NCBI GenBank assembly: GCA_905210885.1 | Contig: CAJLYO010000101.1 | Location: 1-6,543, forward strand | From: an uncultured Eubacteriales bacterium | GTDB lineage: Bacteria > Bacillota > Clostridia > Monoglobales > Firm-18 | Length of the DNA stretch: 6,543 nucleotides | Direction: 5' to 3' | Program-made: the position numbers and the translations under genes | Notes under the pieces: model-generated | Told to the model about the DNA's origin: nothing | Databases searched by the model: none | The model's input: only the letters and a program-made list of their open reading frames with translations | Part shown: in pieces, positions 1 through 5,617 of the stretch | How the letters are laid out: every line of letters starts with the position of its first letter | Numbering within the stretch: position 1 is the first letter of the stretch

Positions 1-16
1 CCTTAACGGCATCCAT
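1..16 (-). CDS. Possible start of a leftward gene (5 codons visible)
   Basis: An ATG at 16-14 on the minus strand opens a frame reading Met-Asp-Ala-Val-Lys before the window ends. An AAAGGA ribosome-binding-like sequence lies at 26-21, only 4 nt before the ATG, which is tight but usable. A candidate promoter lies further upstream at 48-76. The same frame is open for some way upstream of the ATG without a better start codon. Five codons are far too few to identify a product, and this could be chance. If real, it would be divergent from the AraC-family gene, a common arrangement for a regulator and its target. Confidence 0.25.
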
Positions 17-47
17 AGCTTCCTTTAATTCTGTTTGATATATAATA

Positions 48-76
48 ATTATAAGATTTGCTTGCAGGTTTTTAAA
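48..76 (-). promoter_or_regulatory. Candidate leftward sigma-A promoter
   Basis: On the minus strand a perfect TATAAT -10 box (48-53) is preceded at 17 nt by TTTAAA (71-76), which matches the TTGACA consensus at 4 of 6 positions. It would drive the possible leftward gene starting at 16. The region is very AT-rich, so a chance match is quite possible. Confidence 0.28.
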
Positions 77-77
77 G

Positions 78-105
78 TAGCAATATTACCGAGTTTTTAT
101 ATAAT
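78..105 (+). promoter_or_regulatory. Candidate promoter of the AraC-family gene
   Basis: A perfect TATAAT -10 box lies at 100-105, 24 nt before the ATG at 130. No good -35 is present: the best at a usable distance is TAGCAA at 78-83 (16-nt spacer, 3 of 6 matches). A weak -35 would fit a promoter that needs an activator. Transcription would start near 112, giving a leader of about 18 nt that contains the ribosome binding site. Confidence 0.4.
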
Positions 106-110
106 ATTAC
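82..110 (+). repeat. Direct repeat AATATTAC, 21-bp period, in the AraC-gene promoter
   Basis: The octamer AATATTAC occurs at 82-89 and again at 103-110, exactly 21 bp apart (two helical turns). The second copy overlaps the -10 box at 100-105. AraC-family proteins with two helix-turn-helix motifs per subunit are known to bind direct repeats with about this spacing, as at araI1/araI2. Autoregulation by the adjacent gene product is therefore a reasonable inference, but the repeat is short and AT-rich. Confidence 0.4.
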
Positions 111-129
111 TTTTTGGGAGGTGCTGTAC

Positions 130-906
130 ATGTTTTCTCTGCCATATGATATAATGTGCGGTTATTACGACAGCGGTTTTGACCCGGAGTCGCCGGTGTC
201 CGAAATAAGAACTGTTGAAAAATACGAGATAGAGTTTTTTACTGACGATGGCTTGGAATCTTTTTTGGACGAAAATGCCATAATGATAAAGCGTGACCAT
301 GTGCTTATTGCAAAGCCGGGGCAGGTACGCTTCAGCAGGCTGCCGTTTAAAACAGCATATGTGAAGTTTAATGCGGAAGGAGAAATAGCAAAGAGGCTTT
401 CCGAGGCGGCAGATTACTTTCCGAGCTTGCACAGACGTCTGATTCTTGACAACATAAACGAAATTATACTTCTTTGCGAAAAAGGCGAAACACTTCTTAT
501 GTACAGCAGACTGCTCTCTTTTATAAATCTGATACTGTCCGATTCACGCCCGAAATCACGGGAAAACTATGCAGTCTTAGAAGCAAAAAGGTATATTGAG
601 AAGAATTGCGGCGATAAGCTCACATTAAAAAACATTGCGGAGCACGTAAGCTTCAGCAATGTGTATTTTCACAATATGTTTTTTGCTGCCGCGGGAAAAA
701 CACCCCACAAATATCTTATCGAATGCAGAGTCGAAAATGCAAAAAAACTGTTATGGAATACCGAAACAAGTCTTGGGGATATTGCCGAAAAATGCGGTTT
801 TTGCAATCAGCAGCATTTGAACAAATTGTTTAAACAGGAAACCGGTATGACTCCAGGTGAATACAGAAGACGTTTTATGAACCGTTATATCGGCTCGGAT
901 CGGTAA
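130..906 (+). CDS. AraC-family transcriptional regulator
   Basis: This is a 258-residue cytoplasmic DNA-binding regulator. The start is taken at ATG 130 because GGGAGG (116-121) sits 8 nt before it. A possible GTG at 121 overlaps that ribosome binding site and is unlikely. Residues about 10-85 resemble the small beta-rich AraC ligand/dimerisation region (for example the Asp-His-Val-Leu-Ile-Ala-Lys-Pro-Gly segment at 56-64). The region 86-145 is a helical linker. Residues about 150-250 are the conserved AraC/XylS DNA-binding domain with two helix-turn-helix units: LTLKNIAEHVSFSNVYF at 164-180 and SLGDIAEKCGF at 214-224, followed by LNKLFKQETGMTPGEYRR at 230-247. Length and architecture are normal for sugar-responsive members. 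The gene lies beyond the convergent two-component operon from the transporter, so its target may be the transporter, itself, or a gene left of the window. The ligand cannot be read from the sequence. Confidence 0.93.
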   Translation: MFSLPYDIMCGYYDSGFDPESPVSEIRTVEKYEIEFFTDDGLESFLDENAIMIKRDHVLIAKPGQVRFSRLPFKTAYVKFNAEGEIAKRLSEAADYFPSLHRRLILDNINEIILLCEKGETLLMYSRLLSFINLILSDSRPKSRENYAVLEAKRYIEKNCGDKLTLKNIAEHVSFSNVYFHNMFFAAAGKTPHKYLIECRVENAKKLLWNTETSLGDIAEKCGFCNQQHLNKLFKQETGMTPGEYRRRFMNRYIGSDR

Positions 907-971
907 TGCGTGTTTTCTTCCCGACCGAATTACTTACAGTACTCAGACGGTGTTTTTCCCGCTATTACGGC

Positions 972-993
972 GAAACGGCACATAGGCCGTTTC
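972..993 (+). terminator. Hairpin between convergent genes, possible weak terminator
   Basis: GAAACGGC (972-979) pairs perfectly with GCCGTTTC (986-993) around a 6-nt loop. On the plus strand it lies 65 nt after the AraC-gene stop and is followed, after a short gap, by an interrupted T-rich stretch (1000-1008), so it could end AraC-gene transcription weakly. On the minus strand it begins at the base right after the kinase stop codon (996-994), but no T-tract follows. A role as an mRNA 3'-end stabiliser for the kinase operon is equally possible. Confidence 0.45.
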
Positions 994-2472
994 CTACTGT
1001 TTTGCTTTAGGCAATGCAATCTGAAAATTTGTGTATTCTCCTTCGGCGCTTTTCACGTAGATAATACCGTGGAAAGCGCTTACTGCGTTTTTAACGTAAT
1101 TTAAACCTATTCCGCAGTTGTTTGTGGTTTGCTTTGTGGAAAACATAAGGTCAAATATATGCTTTTTGTTTTTCTTGCTTATGCCGCAGCCGTTATCATA
1201 TATGGAAATAACGGCAAGGTCATCATCATCGAAAATATCTATTTTTATAACTCCGTCTTTGTTTTGTTTTAAGCTTATCGCCTCAACGGAGTTTTGAATG
1301 AGGTTTACAAAGCAGTCTGAAAGATGTGACGAGCTTGCGCGCACGGTAAGAGGTGTTTCGCTTTCGTTTTTGACAAGTGATATGTCCGGAGATATAAACA
1401 CCTTTGAAAGAGCATCATCCAGGCATTTTCTCATGTCCGTGTACTCATAGCCTGCCTCAACATTTGTCATCATATTTAAAATGCGAGTAATATTCACCAC
1501 CGCATCGCCCGCAATACCGTTAACACATTTTAAATTGTCATATGTAACCGGCGCATCCGTACCGTAACCGTCAAGTGCCTGGCGTGACAGCCCCTGAATT
1601 GCAAAAAACAGATTTTTATATGTATGAAACAGCATCTTTACATTCTTATTAAGACTTTGAATATTCTTTCTGTTTTCCTTTTTCGTAATAACCGTAAGAT
1701 TATCGAACGGCTTAAAATAATAGAAAATAAAAAACAGCAAAATCAGCGTGAAAATCAGAATATATTGAATAAGAGTGGTGGAGGAAAGTGTTGTTTCCCT
1801 CACTGGATATTTGAATAAATCCACGCTGTACGGCATAAAAATCCGAAACTGTCCCACAACGAACAGCATTATAAAATATATATCCAAAATCACAAACATC
1901 AATACGGTTACGACAGTATTTTTAATTTTCGGATAAAATCTTGAATTAACAGAGTATCTGACAAGGGTTATAACCGGCAGAGCATAAAAAAATACAATGC
2001 ATGCCGTACAATAAAGCTTTATAAATTCCGGATATACTAAAAGCGCTGCGTGCAGCCTTGCGTATCTTGCGCTGTACGTTCTGTAATAGACACCCTGAGT
2101 TACTGCCGGGTCGTTTATTACCATAAAAAGCAAAGCCGGGAGAAAAATCGCAAAAATCGCCGCCGTTTTCTTTTTCTTGAATTTTGTGTAAATAAGAATC
2201 GAGGATACAAAGACCGCACTGAAACCGGCATTTATAAGCCTTGAAGTCTGAAAAAAATTCATTTTAAACGACGTAAAATAATGGTACAGTCTGTAGTCAA
2301 GGTAGTTGGACGCCTTGTAAAGATTTACGGTTGAAATGTACATAATAGATGAGGCAAGCAGCAAAACAAGTCCGATGCAGTATATTGAAACAGACCAGGT
2401 TATTATGTTTCGGTGGTTAACCCACAGCAGGCACACAACAAAGATAATTATGAAAAATATAGATAAAATCAT
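994..2472 (-). CDS. Membrane sensor histidine kinase (GHKL ATPase)
   Basis: This is the 492-residue sensor of a two-component system, co-transcribed with the response regulator gene that precedes it by 10 nt. The ATG at 2472 has AGAGG (2484-2480) at a good distance, and this ribosome binding site overlaps the upstream TAG stop. About seven hydrophobic segments fill the N-terminal half (roughly 2-18, 24-46, 78-95, 103-119, 152-172, 185-207, 234-253), with no large extracellular domain, so the signal is probably sensed within or near the membrane. A short linker leads to a candidate phospho-acceptor His283 in HTYKNL, resembling the H-x-x-K-N box of GHKL-type kinases rather than the classical HExxxP box. 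The ATPase domain shows the N box (Asn394 in LIQNSVEA), G1 box (DNGCGI, 426-431), F box (IFDLMFSTK, 439-447) and G2 box (NCGIGL, 452-457), so catalysis looks intact. The His assignment and exact membrane-segment count are inferences. Confidence 0.93.
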   Translation of the reverse strand: MILSIFFIIIFVVCLLWVNHRNIITWSVSIYCIGLVLLLASSIMYISTVNLYKASNYLDYRLYHYFTSFKMNFFQTSRLINAGFSAVFVSSILIYTKFKKKKTAAIFAIFLPALLFMVINDPAVTQGVYYRTYSARYARLHAALLVYPEFIKLYCTACIVFFYALPVITLVRYSVNSRFYPKIKNTVVTVLMFVILDIYFIMLFVVGQFRIFMPYSVDLFKYPVRETTLSSTTLIQYILIFTLILLFFIFYYFKPFDNLTVITKKENRKNIQSLNKNVKMLFHTYKNLFFAIQGLSRQALDGYGTDAPVTYDNLKCVNGIAGDAVVNITRILNMMTNVEAGYEYTDMRKCLDDALSKVFISPDISLVKNESETPLTVRASSSHLSDCFVNLIQNSVEAISLKQNKDGVIKIDIFDDDDLAVISIYDNGCGISKKNKKHIFDLMFSTKQTTNNCGIGLNYVKNAVSAFHGIIYVKSAEGEYTNFQIALPKAKQ

Positions 2473-2482
2473 ATGTTTACCT

Positions 2483-3160
2483 CTAATTGTTTATAAAGTC
2501 GAAAACATTTGTACTGTTTAAAAATTCCAAAAGCATTTTCATTCGCTTAAAACCAAGCTTTTTTAATATGCTGGTAATCTGAACGCGAACGGTTATTTCC
2601 TCAACAAAGCGTTTTTTTGCAACTTCCTTATATGTGAGTCCGCTGTATAAATCCTTAAGTATTTCAAATTCCGAGGTTGAAAGTTTTGAAACGAGATTAA
2701 GTGCAAAAAGCATTGATTGCTGCTGTTTATGCATGTTTTGGCACTTATATAGAATTTTTTGGGCGATATCGGGACGGAGCGTGTACGTATTATAATAAAC
2801 GCTTTTAATATTACCCAGTATCTCGTCAGTAGAGGCGGGTTTTTTAAGATAATCCGACGCGCCGGAAACAAACGAGCGGAATAAAAACTCGTCCTCGTTA
2901 TGGATGGTAAGCATTATTATTTTGGTTCCGGGGCTTTGCTCCAAAACCTGCGGAATCGCCCGTATTCCGGCATCCGATGTTTCCATTTGAATATCAAGAA
3001 GCAGTATATCCGGTGCTGTGCTTTTTACAAGTGCGCAGCAGTCTTTAACATTGTGAGCCATGCCTGCGAATTCAATTTCATCGTCCTTTGTAAGCTCCGT
3101 TTTAAAATACACGCAGATTGACTGAATATCGTCACACACAGCAACCTTAATTTTATTCAT
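2483..3160 (-). CDS. Response regulator, NarL/LuxR type
   Basis: This 225-residue protein is the partner of the downstream kinase gene. The start at 3160 is supported by AAAGGAG (3176-3170) 9 nt upstream. The receiver domain (about 3-122) has all expected residues: acidic pair Asp10/Asp11, phospho-acceptor Asp56 in LLLDIQM, Thr85, and Lys106 followed by Lys-Pro. A linker (about 125-158) leads to a C-terminal LuxR-type helix-turn-helix (about 159-214), recognised by LSTSEFEILKDLYSGLTYKE and TVRVQITSILKKLG. The recognition region is divergent: where most family members have Leu, Ser and His in AxxLxVSxxTVxxH, this protein has Arg184, Glu187 and Gln194. It probably binds promoter DNA after phosphorylation; the divergent transporter promoter and its own promoter are the nearest candidate targets. 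It is the first gene of the operon, ahead of the kinase. Confidence 0.93.
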   Translation of the reverse strand: MNKIKVAVCDDIQSICVYFKTELTKDDEIEFAGMAHNVKDCCALVKSTAPDILLLDIQMETSDAGIRAIPQVLEQSPGTKIIMLTIHNEDEFLFRSFVSGASDYLKKPASTDEILGNIKSVYYNTYTLRPDIAQKILYKCQNMHKQQQSMLFALNLVSKLSTSEFEILKDLYSGLTYKEVAKKRFVEEITVRVQITSILKKLGFKRMKMLLEFLNSTNVFDFINN

Positions 3161-3184
3161 CGTTCACGGCTCCTTTCATATGCA

Positions 3185-3214
3185 ATTATACCCCATTGAT
3201 TTGAGACTTGTCAA
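3185..3214 (-). promoter_or_regulatory. Consensus sigma-A promoter of the two-component operon
   Basis: On the minus strand TTGACA (3214-3209) and TATAAT (3190-3185), both perfect consensus hexamers, are separated by 18 nt. The -10 box ends 24 nt before the response regulator ATG at 3160, so transcription should start near 3178 with a leader of about 18 nt, almost all ribosome binding site. The -35 box lies entirely inside a perfect inverted repeat (3204-3218), which suggests control of this otherwise strong promoter. Confidence 0.8.
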
Positions 3215-3218
3215 GTCT
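3204..3218. promoter_or_regulatory. Perfect 15-bp palindrome, candidate operator over a -35 box
   Basis: AGACTTG-T-CAAGTCT has 7-bp perfect arms and a 1-nt centre. It covers the whole TTGACA -35 box of the leftward two-component promoter. A bound protein here would block RNA polymerase on that promoter. It lies 63 nt upstream of the candidate -35 box of the rightward transporter promoter, so it could also act on that side. The binding protein is unknown; the response regulator encoded next door is one candidate. Confidence 0.6.
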
Positions 3219-3234
3219 GTAAAAATATGTAAAA
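3218..3234 (+). repeat. Direct repeat TGTAAAA at 10-bp period
   Basis: TGTAAAA occurs at 3218-3224 and 3228-3234, so both copies would face the same side of the helix. They sit directly upstream of the leftward -35 box and about 50 bp upstream of the rightward one. This could be a pair of activator half-sites or simply A-rich promoter DNA. Confidence 0.3.
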
Positions 3235-3280
3235 CCTAATGTTTTCGGGGCTTTCGGGCTTTTGTTTATTATTTTTGAAC

Positions 3281-3309
3281 TTGTTTAGCACATTTTAACA
3301 TGTTAGAAT
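3281..3309 (+). promoter_or_regulatory. Candidate promoter of the sugar ABC transporter operon
   Basis: TTGTTT (3281-3286) and TAGAAT (3304-3309) are separated by 17 nt, and the -10 is preceded by TG at 3301-3302, giving an extended -10 (TGTTAGAAT). Transcription would start near 3316, at the ribosome binding site itself, leaving a leader of only about 15 nt before the ATG at 3331. The -10 box lies within an 18-bp dyad (3292-3309). Confidence 0.6.
3292..3309. promoter_or_regulatory. 18-bp imperfect palindrome, candidate operator over the transporter -10 box
   Basis: ATTTTAACATGTTAGAAT is a dyad with 8 of 9 matching base pairs; the core TAACATGTTA (3296-3305) is perfect. It covers the extended -10 element of the transporter promoter, a position typical of repressor sites. 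Its half-sites do not resemble those of the 3204-3218 palindrome, so a different protein would be expected to bind. It does not fit the catabolite-responsive element consensus. Confidence 0.5.
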
Positions 3310-3330
3310 TATTACAAAGGAGTTGTTGTT

Positions 3331-4668
3331 ATGAAAAAATTAAAGCTAATAACCGCAGGTATCATCTGCGCACAGCTGACGCTTATACTTTCGGGCTGCG
3401 GCGGCGGAAAGACCGGTTCCGACCTTACAGAGGTTAAGGTATGGTCCGTTGACAGAGCAAACAAAGCGTACATGGACAACATCGTTGCGGAGTACAACAA
3501 AAACCAAGGCATTAAAGACGGAATTAAAATCTCTTACGAAGTAAAAGAGGGCGATAATTTTCTGCAGCAAATTGAGCTTGCACTGCAGTCAAACCAGGCG
3601 CCCGATATTTTCCCCTGCTCAGGTTCAATACCGAAATTTGCCGAAAACGGCTATCTTGAAGCGTTTGAAGATCTCCCCGGCGGAAAAGAGCTTATTGAAG
3701 CCAAAGCAAACAAAATCATGGGTGTTGCAAGCCTTGTAAAGCATAACGGAAAAACCTATGCACTGCCCGGAAACGGCATGATGGTTCAGGGACTTATATA
3801 CAATAAGGACATGTTCAAAGCGGCAGGTCTTGTGGACGAAAAAGGCGAGGCAAAGCCGCCCGTAACCTTAAAAGAATTCAGAGAATATGCAAAGAAACTC
3901 ACAAACGAATCTAAAAACGAGTTCGGCGTTATATTCCCCATGAAATGGAGCGGCTGGTACGGAAGCGATATAGACGACCTTGCGATGTCATCATACGGAC
4001 GCACCTGCTACGACCCGTTAACAGGTACATATGACATGAGCATATATAAAGAAATCTGGGAAACATTTTTAGGCATAAAAGAAGACAAAAGCTGCTTCCC
4101 CGGTGCGGAAGGCATGGATAATGATCCGGCAAGAGCACGCTTTGCCGAAGGCGGCATAGGCATGAAAATTTCATATGCATTTGACGTAGGTGTGTTAAAC
4201 GACCAGTTCCCGGCAAAATGCGACTGGGGCGTTGCACCGCTTCCCGTTGCGGATAAAGACAATTGCTACAAGCAGTACGCCTACACAGGTATTGCAAGCT
4301 CAATCAACAAAAAGAGCGTTGAAAAAATCGGCGCGGAAAAGATAATGAAGGTTTATAACGAGCTTTACCGTCAGGAAGTAACTGACAATTATAACAAACT
4401 TTCCGAAAACAAAAAGGGTTACAAGGAATTTGCGGCACTGCAGGAAATCAGCCAGGTAGCGCCTGCGGTTATGCCTGTTGAGCTTTCCGGCAACAAGAGC
4501 ACGGCCGACCTTTTTGTAGACGAAGTATGGACGGGTAAAATAAGTGTTGACGACGCTCTTGCAAAGCAGACAAAGATTTTGAACGACGGTATTAAAAAAT
4601 ACAAGGAATTGAATCCCGACGTTGACACGTCGCTGTATATACTTGATAACTGGGATATAAAGAGGTAG
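3331..4668 (+). CDS. Sugar ABC transporter substrate-binding lipoprotein
   Basis: This 445-residue family 1 extracellular solute-binding protein captures a sugar or oligosaccharide outside the membrane and delivers it to the two permeases that follow. The start has AAAGGAG (3316-3322) 8 nt upstream. A lipoprotein signal peptide is clear: basic MKKLK, hydrophobic stretch, then the lipobox LSGC with the lipidated Cys23, followed by a short Gly-rich tether. Family hallmarks include ALQSNQAPDIF (84-94), LIYNKDMFKAAGL (155-167), PPVTLKEFREYAKKL (176-190), FAEGGIGMKIS (271-281) and DWGVAPLP (298-305). Aromatic residues around 206-210 (WSGWY) could line a sugar site. The mature protein also has Cys96, Cys226, Cys255, Cys297 and Cys312, many for an exported protein and more in keeping with an anaerobe. 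Its last codons contain the ribosome binding site of the next gene. The exact substrate cannot be assigned. Confidence 0.95.
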   Translation: MKKLKLITAGIICAQLTLILSGCGGGKTGSDLTEVKVWSVDRANKAYMDNIVAEYNKNQGIKDGIKISYEVKEGDNFLQQIELALQSNQAPDIFPCSGSIPKFAENGYLEAFEDLPGGKELIEAKANKIMGVASLVKHNGKTYALPGNGMMVQGLIYNKDMFKAAGLVDEKGEAKPPVTLKEFREYAKKLTNESKNEFGVIFPMKWSGWYGSDIDDLAMSSYGRTCYDPLTGTYDMSIYKEIWETFLGIKEDKSCFPGAEGMDNDPARARFAEGGIGMKISYAFDVGVLNDQFPAKCDWGVAPLPVADKDNCYKQYAYTGIASSINKKSVEKIGAEKIMKVYNELYRQEVTDNYNKLSENKKGYKEFAALQEISQVAPAVMPVELSGNKSTADLFVDEVWTGKISVDDALAKQTKILNDGIKKYKELNPDVDTSLYILDNWDIKR

Positions 4669-4672
4669 AAAA

Positions 4673-5599
4673 ATGCAAACGACTGTAAAAAAGAAAACGC
4701 TGAGCGGAAAAACTTCGGTATGCATACAAAGCTATATGTTTATAATCATACCGTTAATCGGTTTTTTCCTGCTCACCGTTTATCCCACAATCTGGGCAAT
4801 ATGCAAATCATGGTATTATTACACAGGTGTGCCGTCCGCTACGCGTTTTGTCGGCTGGGATAATTTCAAAACTATATTCACAACCGACAAAGAGTATTTT
4901 TCCGCGTGGGTGACAACGATAAAATTTGCGGTTTTCAAGCTCCCGGTCGAGCTTGGTCTTGCTATGGTTTTGGCACTGATACTAAATAAAGATATAAAGG
5001 GCAAGGGTATATACCGCGCCATATTTTATCTGCCGAACGTAATAAGCATAGCAGTTGTGGGTCTGATTTTTTCAAACATGTTCGAGTATTACGGCGTTAT
5101 AAACACGTTTTTGTTAAGAATCGGAGTAATTAAAGAAAGGGTTGACTGGTTTTCAAAAAGCAGCACGGCTTTCGCCGCACTGATAACAGGTGATATGTGG
5201 AAAAATTTCGGTGTTAACGTGCTTTACTTTCTTGCGGCGCTGCAAAACGTTCCGGACGATGTTTATGAGTCATCGTACCTTGACGGCGCAGGCAGACTTT
5301 GCCGGTTTTTCAAGATTACACTGCCGCTTATTGCACCGGTGTTTCAGATAGTGCTGCTGCTTGCAATCAACGGTGCGCTGCACACAAACGACTATGTTCT
5401 TGTTACAACAAACGGCGCTCCGGGGGGTACAACTCATACGGTAATGTCGTACTTAACAGGCACATTCGCTCCCGGCTTTGCGGATAACGGCGTAAACATC
5501 GGCTACGGCTGTGCAATGTCGTTTATAACTTCCGTAATTATGTCGGCAATAGCGATAGTGTACAGCAAGGTCAGCAGCAAGATGTCCGATTTATATTAA
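4673..5599 (+). CDS. Sugar ABC transporter permease, MalF/UgpA type
   Basis: This 308-residue inner-membrane subunit is the first of the two channel-forming permeases of the importer. It begins 4 nt after the binding-protein stop; its ribosome binding site AGAGG (4661-4665) lies within the end of that gene, so translation is likely coupled. About six membrane segments are visible (roughly 19-41, 84-104, 117-136, 165-190, 220-238, 276-297). The cytoplasmic EAA loop, which docks the ATPase subunit, is at about 199-218: ESSYLDGAGRLCRFFKITLP, with the conserved Asp204-Gly205-Ala206, Phe213 and Pro218. The two alanines of the usual EAA are serines. A GlyTrpAspAsn motif at 61-64 and the segment FYLPNVIS (118-125) are typical of the family. 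Length is normal for short-loop MalF-like proteins of Bacillota. The substrate is not readable. Confidence 0.95.
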   Translation: MQTTVKKKTLSGKTSVCIQSYMFIIIPLIGFFLLTVYPTIWAICKSWYYYTGVPSATRFVGWDNFKTIFTTDKEYFSAWVTTIKFAVFKLPVELGLAMVLALILNKDIKGKGIYRAIFYLPNVISIAVVGLIFSNMFEYYGVINTFLLRIGVIKERVDWFSKSSTAFAALITGDMWKNFGVNVLYFLAALQNVPDDVYESSYLDGAGRLCRFFKITLPLIAPVFQIVLLLAINGALHTNDYVLVTTNGAPGGTTHTVMSYLTGTFAPGFADNGVNIGYGCAMSFITSVIMSAIAIVYSKVSSKMSDLY

Positions 5600-5617
5600 G
5601 CATGGGAGGCATACAGA

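Noticed and set aside
54..60. AGATTTG near the AraC-gene promoter as a half-site of the 3204-3218 palindrome
   Set aside because: It has one mismatch, only one arm is present, and the base composition makes it unremarkable.
121..129. GTG at 121 as the AraC-family gene start
   Set aside because: It overlaps the GGGAGG ribosome binding site at 116-121; ATG 130 with 8-nt spacing is far better.
924..957. ACCG/CGGT pairing followed by a T5 run as a terminator for the AraC-family gene
   Set aside because: The stem is only 4 bp with a loop of about 20 nt, too weak; the 972-993 hairpin is better though still imperfect.
910..1104. Plus-strand open frame of 64 codons after the AraC-family gene
   Set aside because: It lies mostly antisense to the kinase C-terminus, has no ribosome binding site and resembles no known protein; it is a shadow of the kinase frame.
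84..3315. The word TATTAC next to the -10 boxes of both the AraC-family gene (84-89, 105-110) and the transporter (3310-3315) as a shared regulator site
   Set aside because: A 6-mer of this composition is expected several times in the window by chance, and it also occurs at 963-968 between convergent genes, so it is not convincing.
3161..3330. Riboswitch or attenuator in the divergent intergenic region
   Set aside because: Both predicted start sites fall within about 20 nt of the start codons, so no leader RNA long enough for such an element is expected, and no terminator hairpin with a T-tract is seen.
3929..4303. Minus-strand open frame of 124 codons inside the binding-protein gene
   Set aside because: It lies wholly opposite a confidently identified gene, with low-complexity Cys/Arg/Leu-rich content and no start signals; it is a codon-bias artefact.
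4300..4725. Minus-strand open frame of 141 codons across the binding-protein/permease junction
   Set aside because: It is antisense to two well-supported genes and lacks a ribosome binding site or recognisable motifs.
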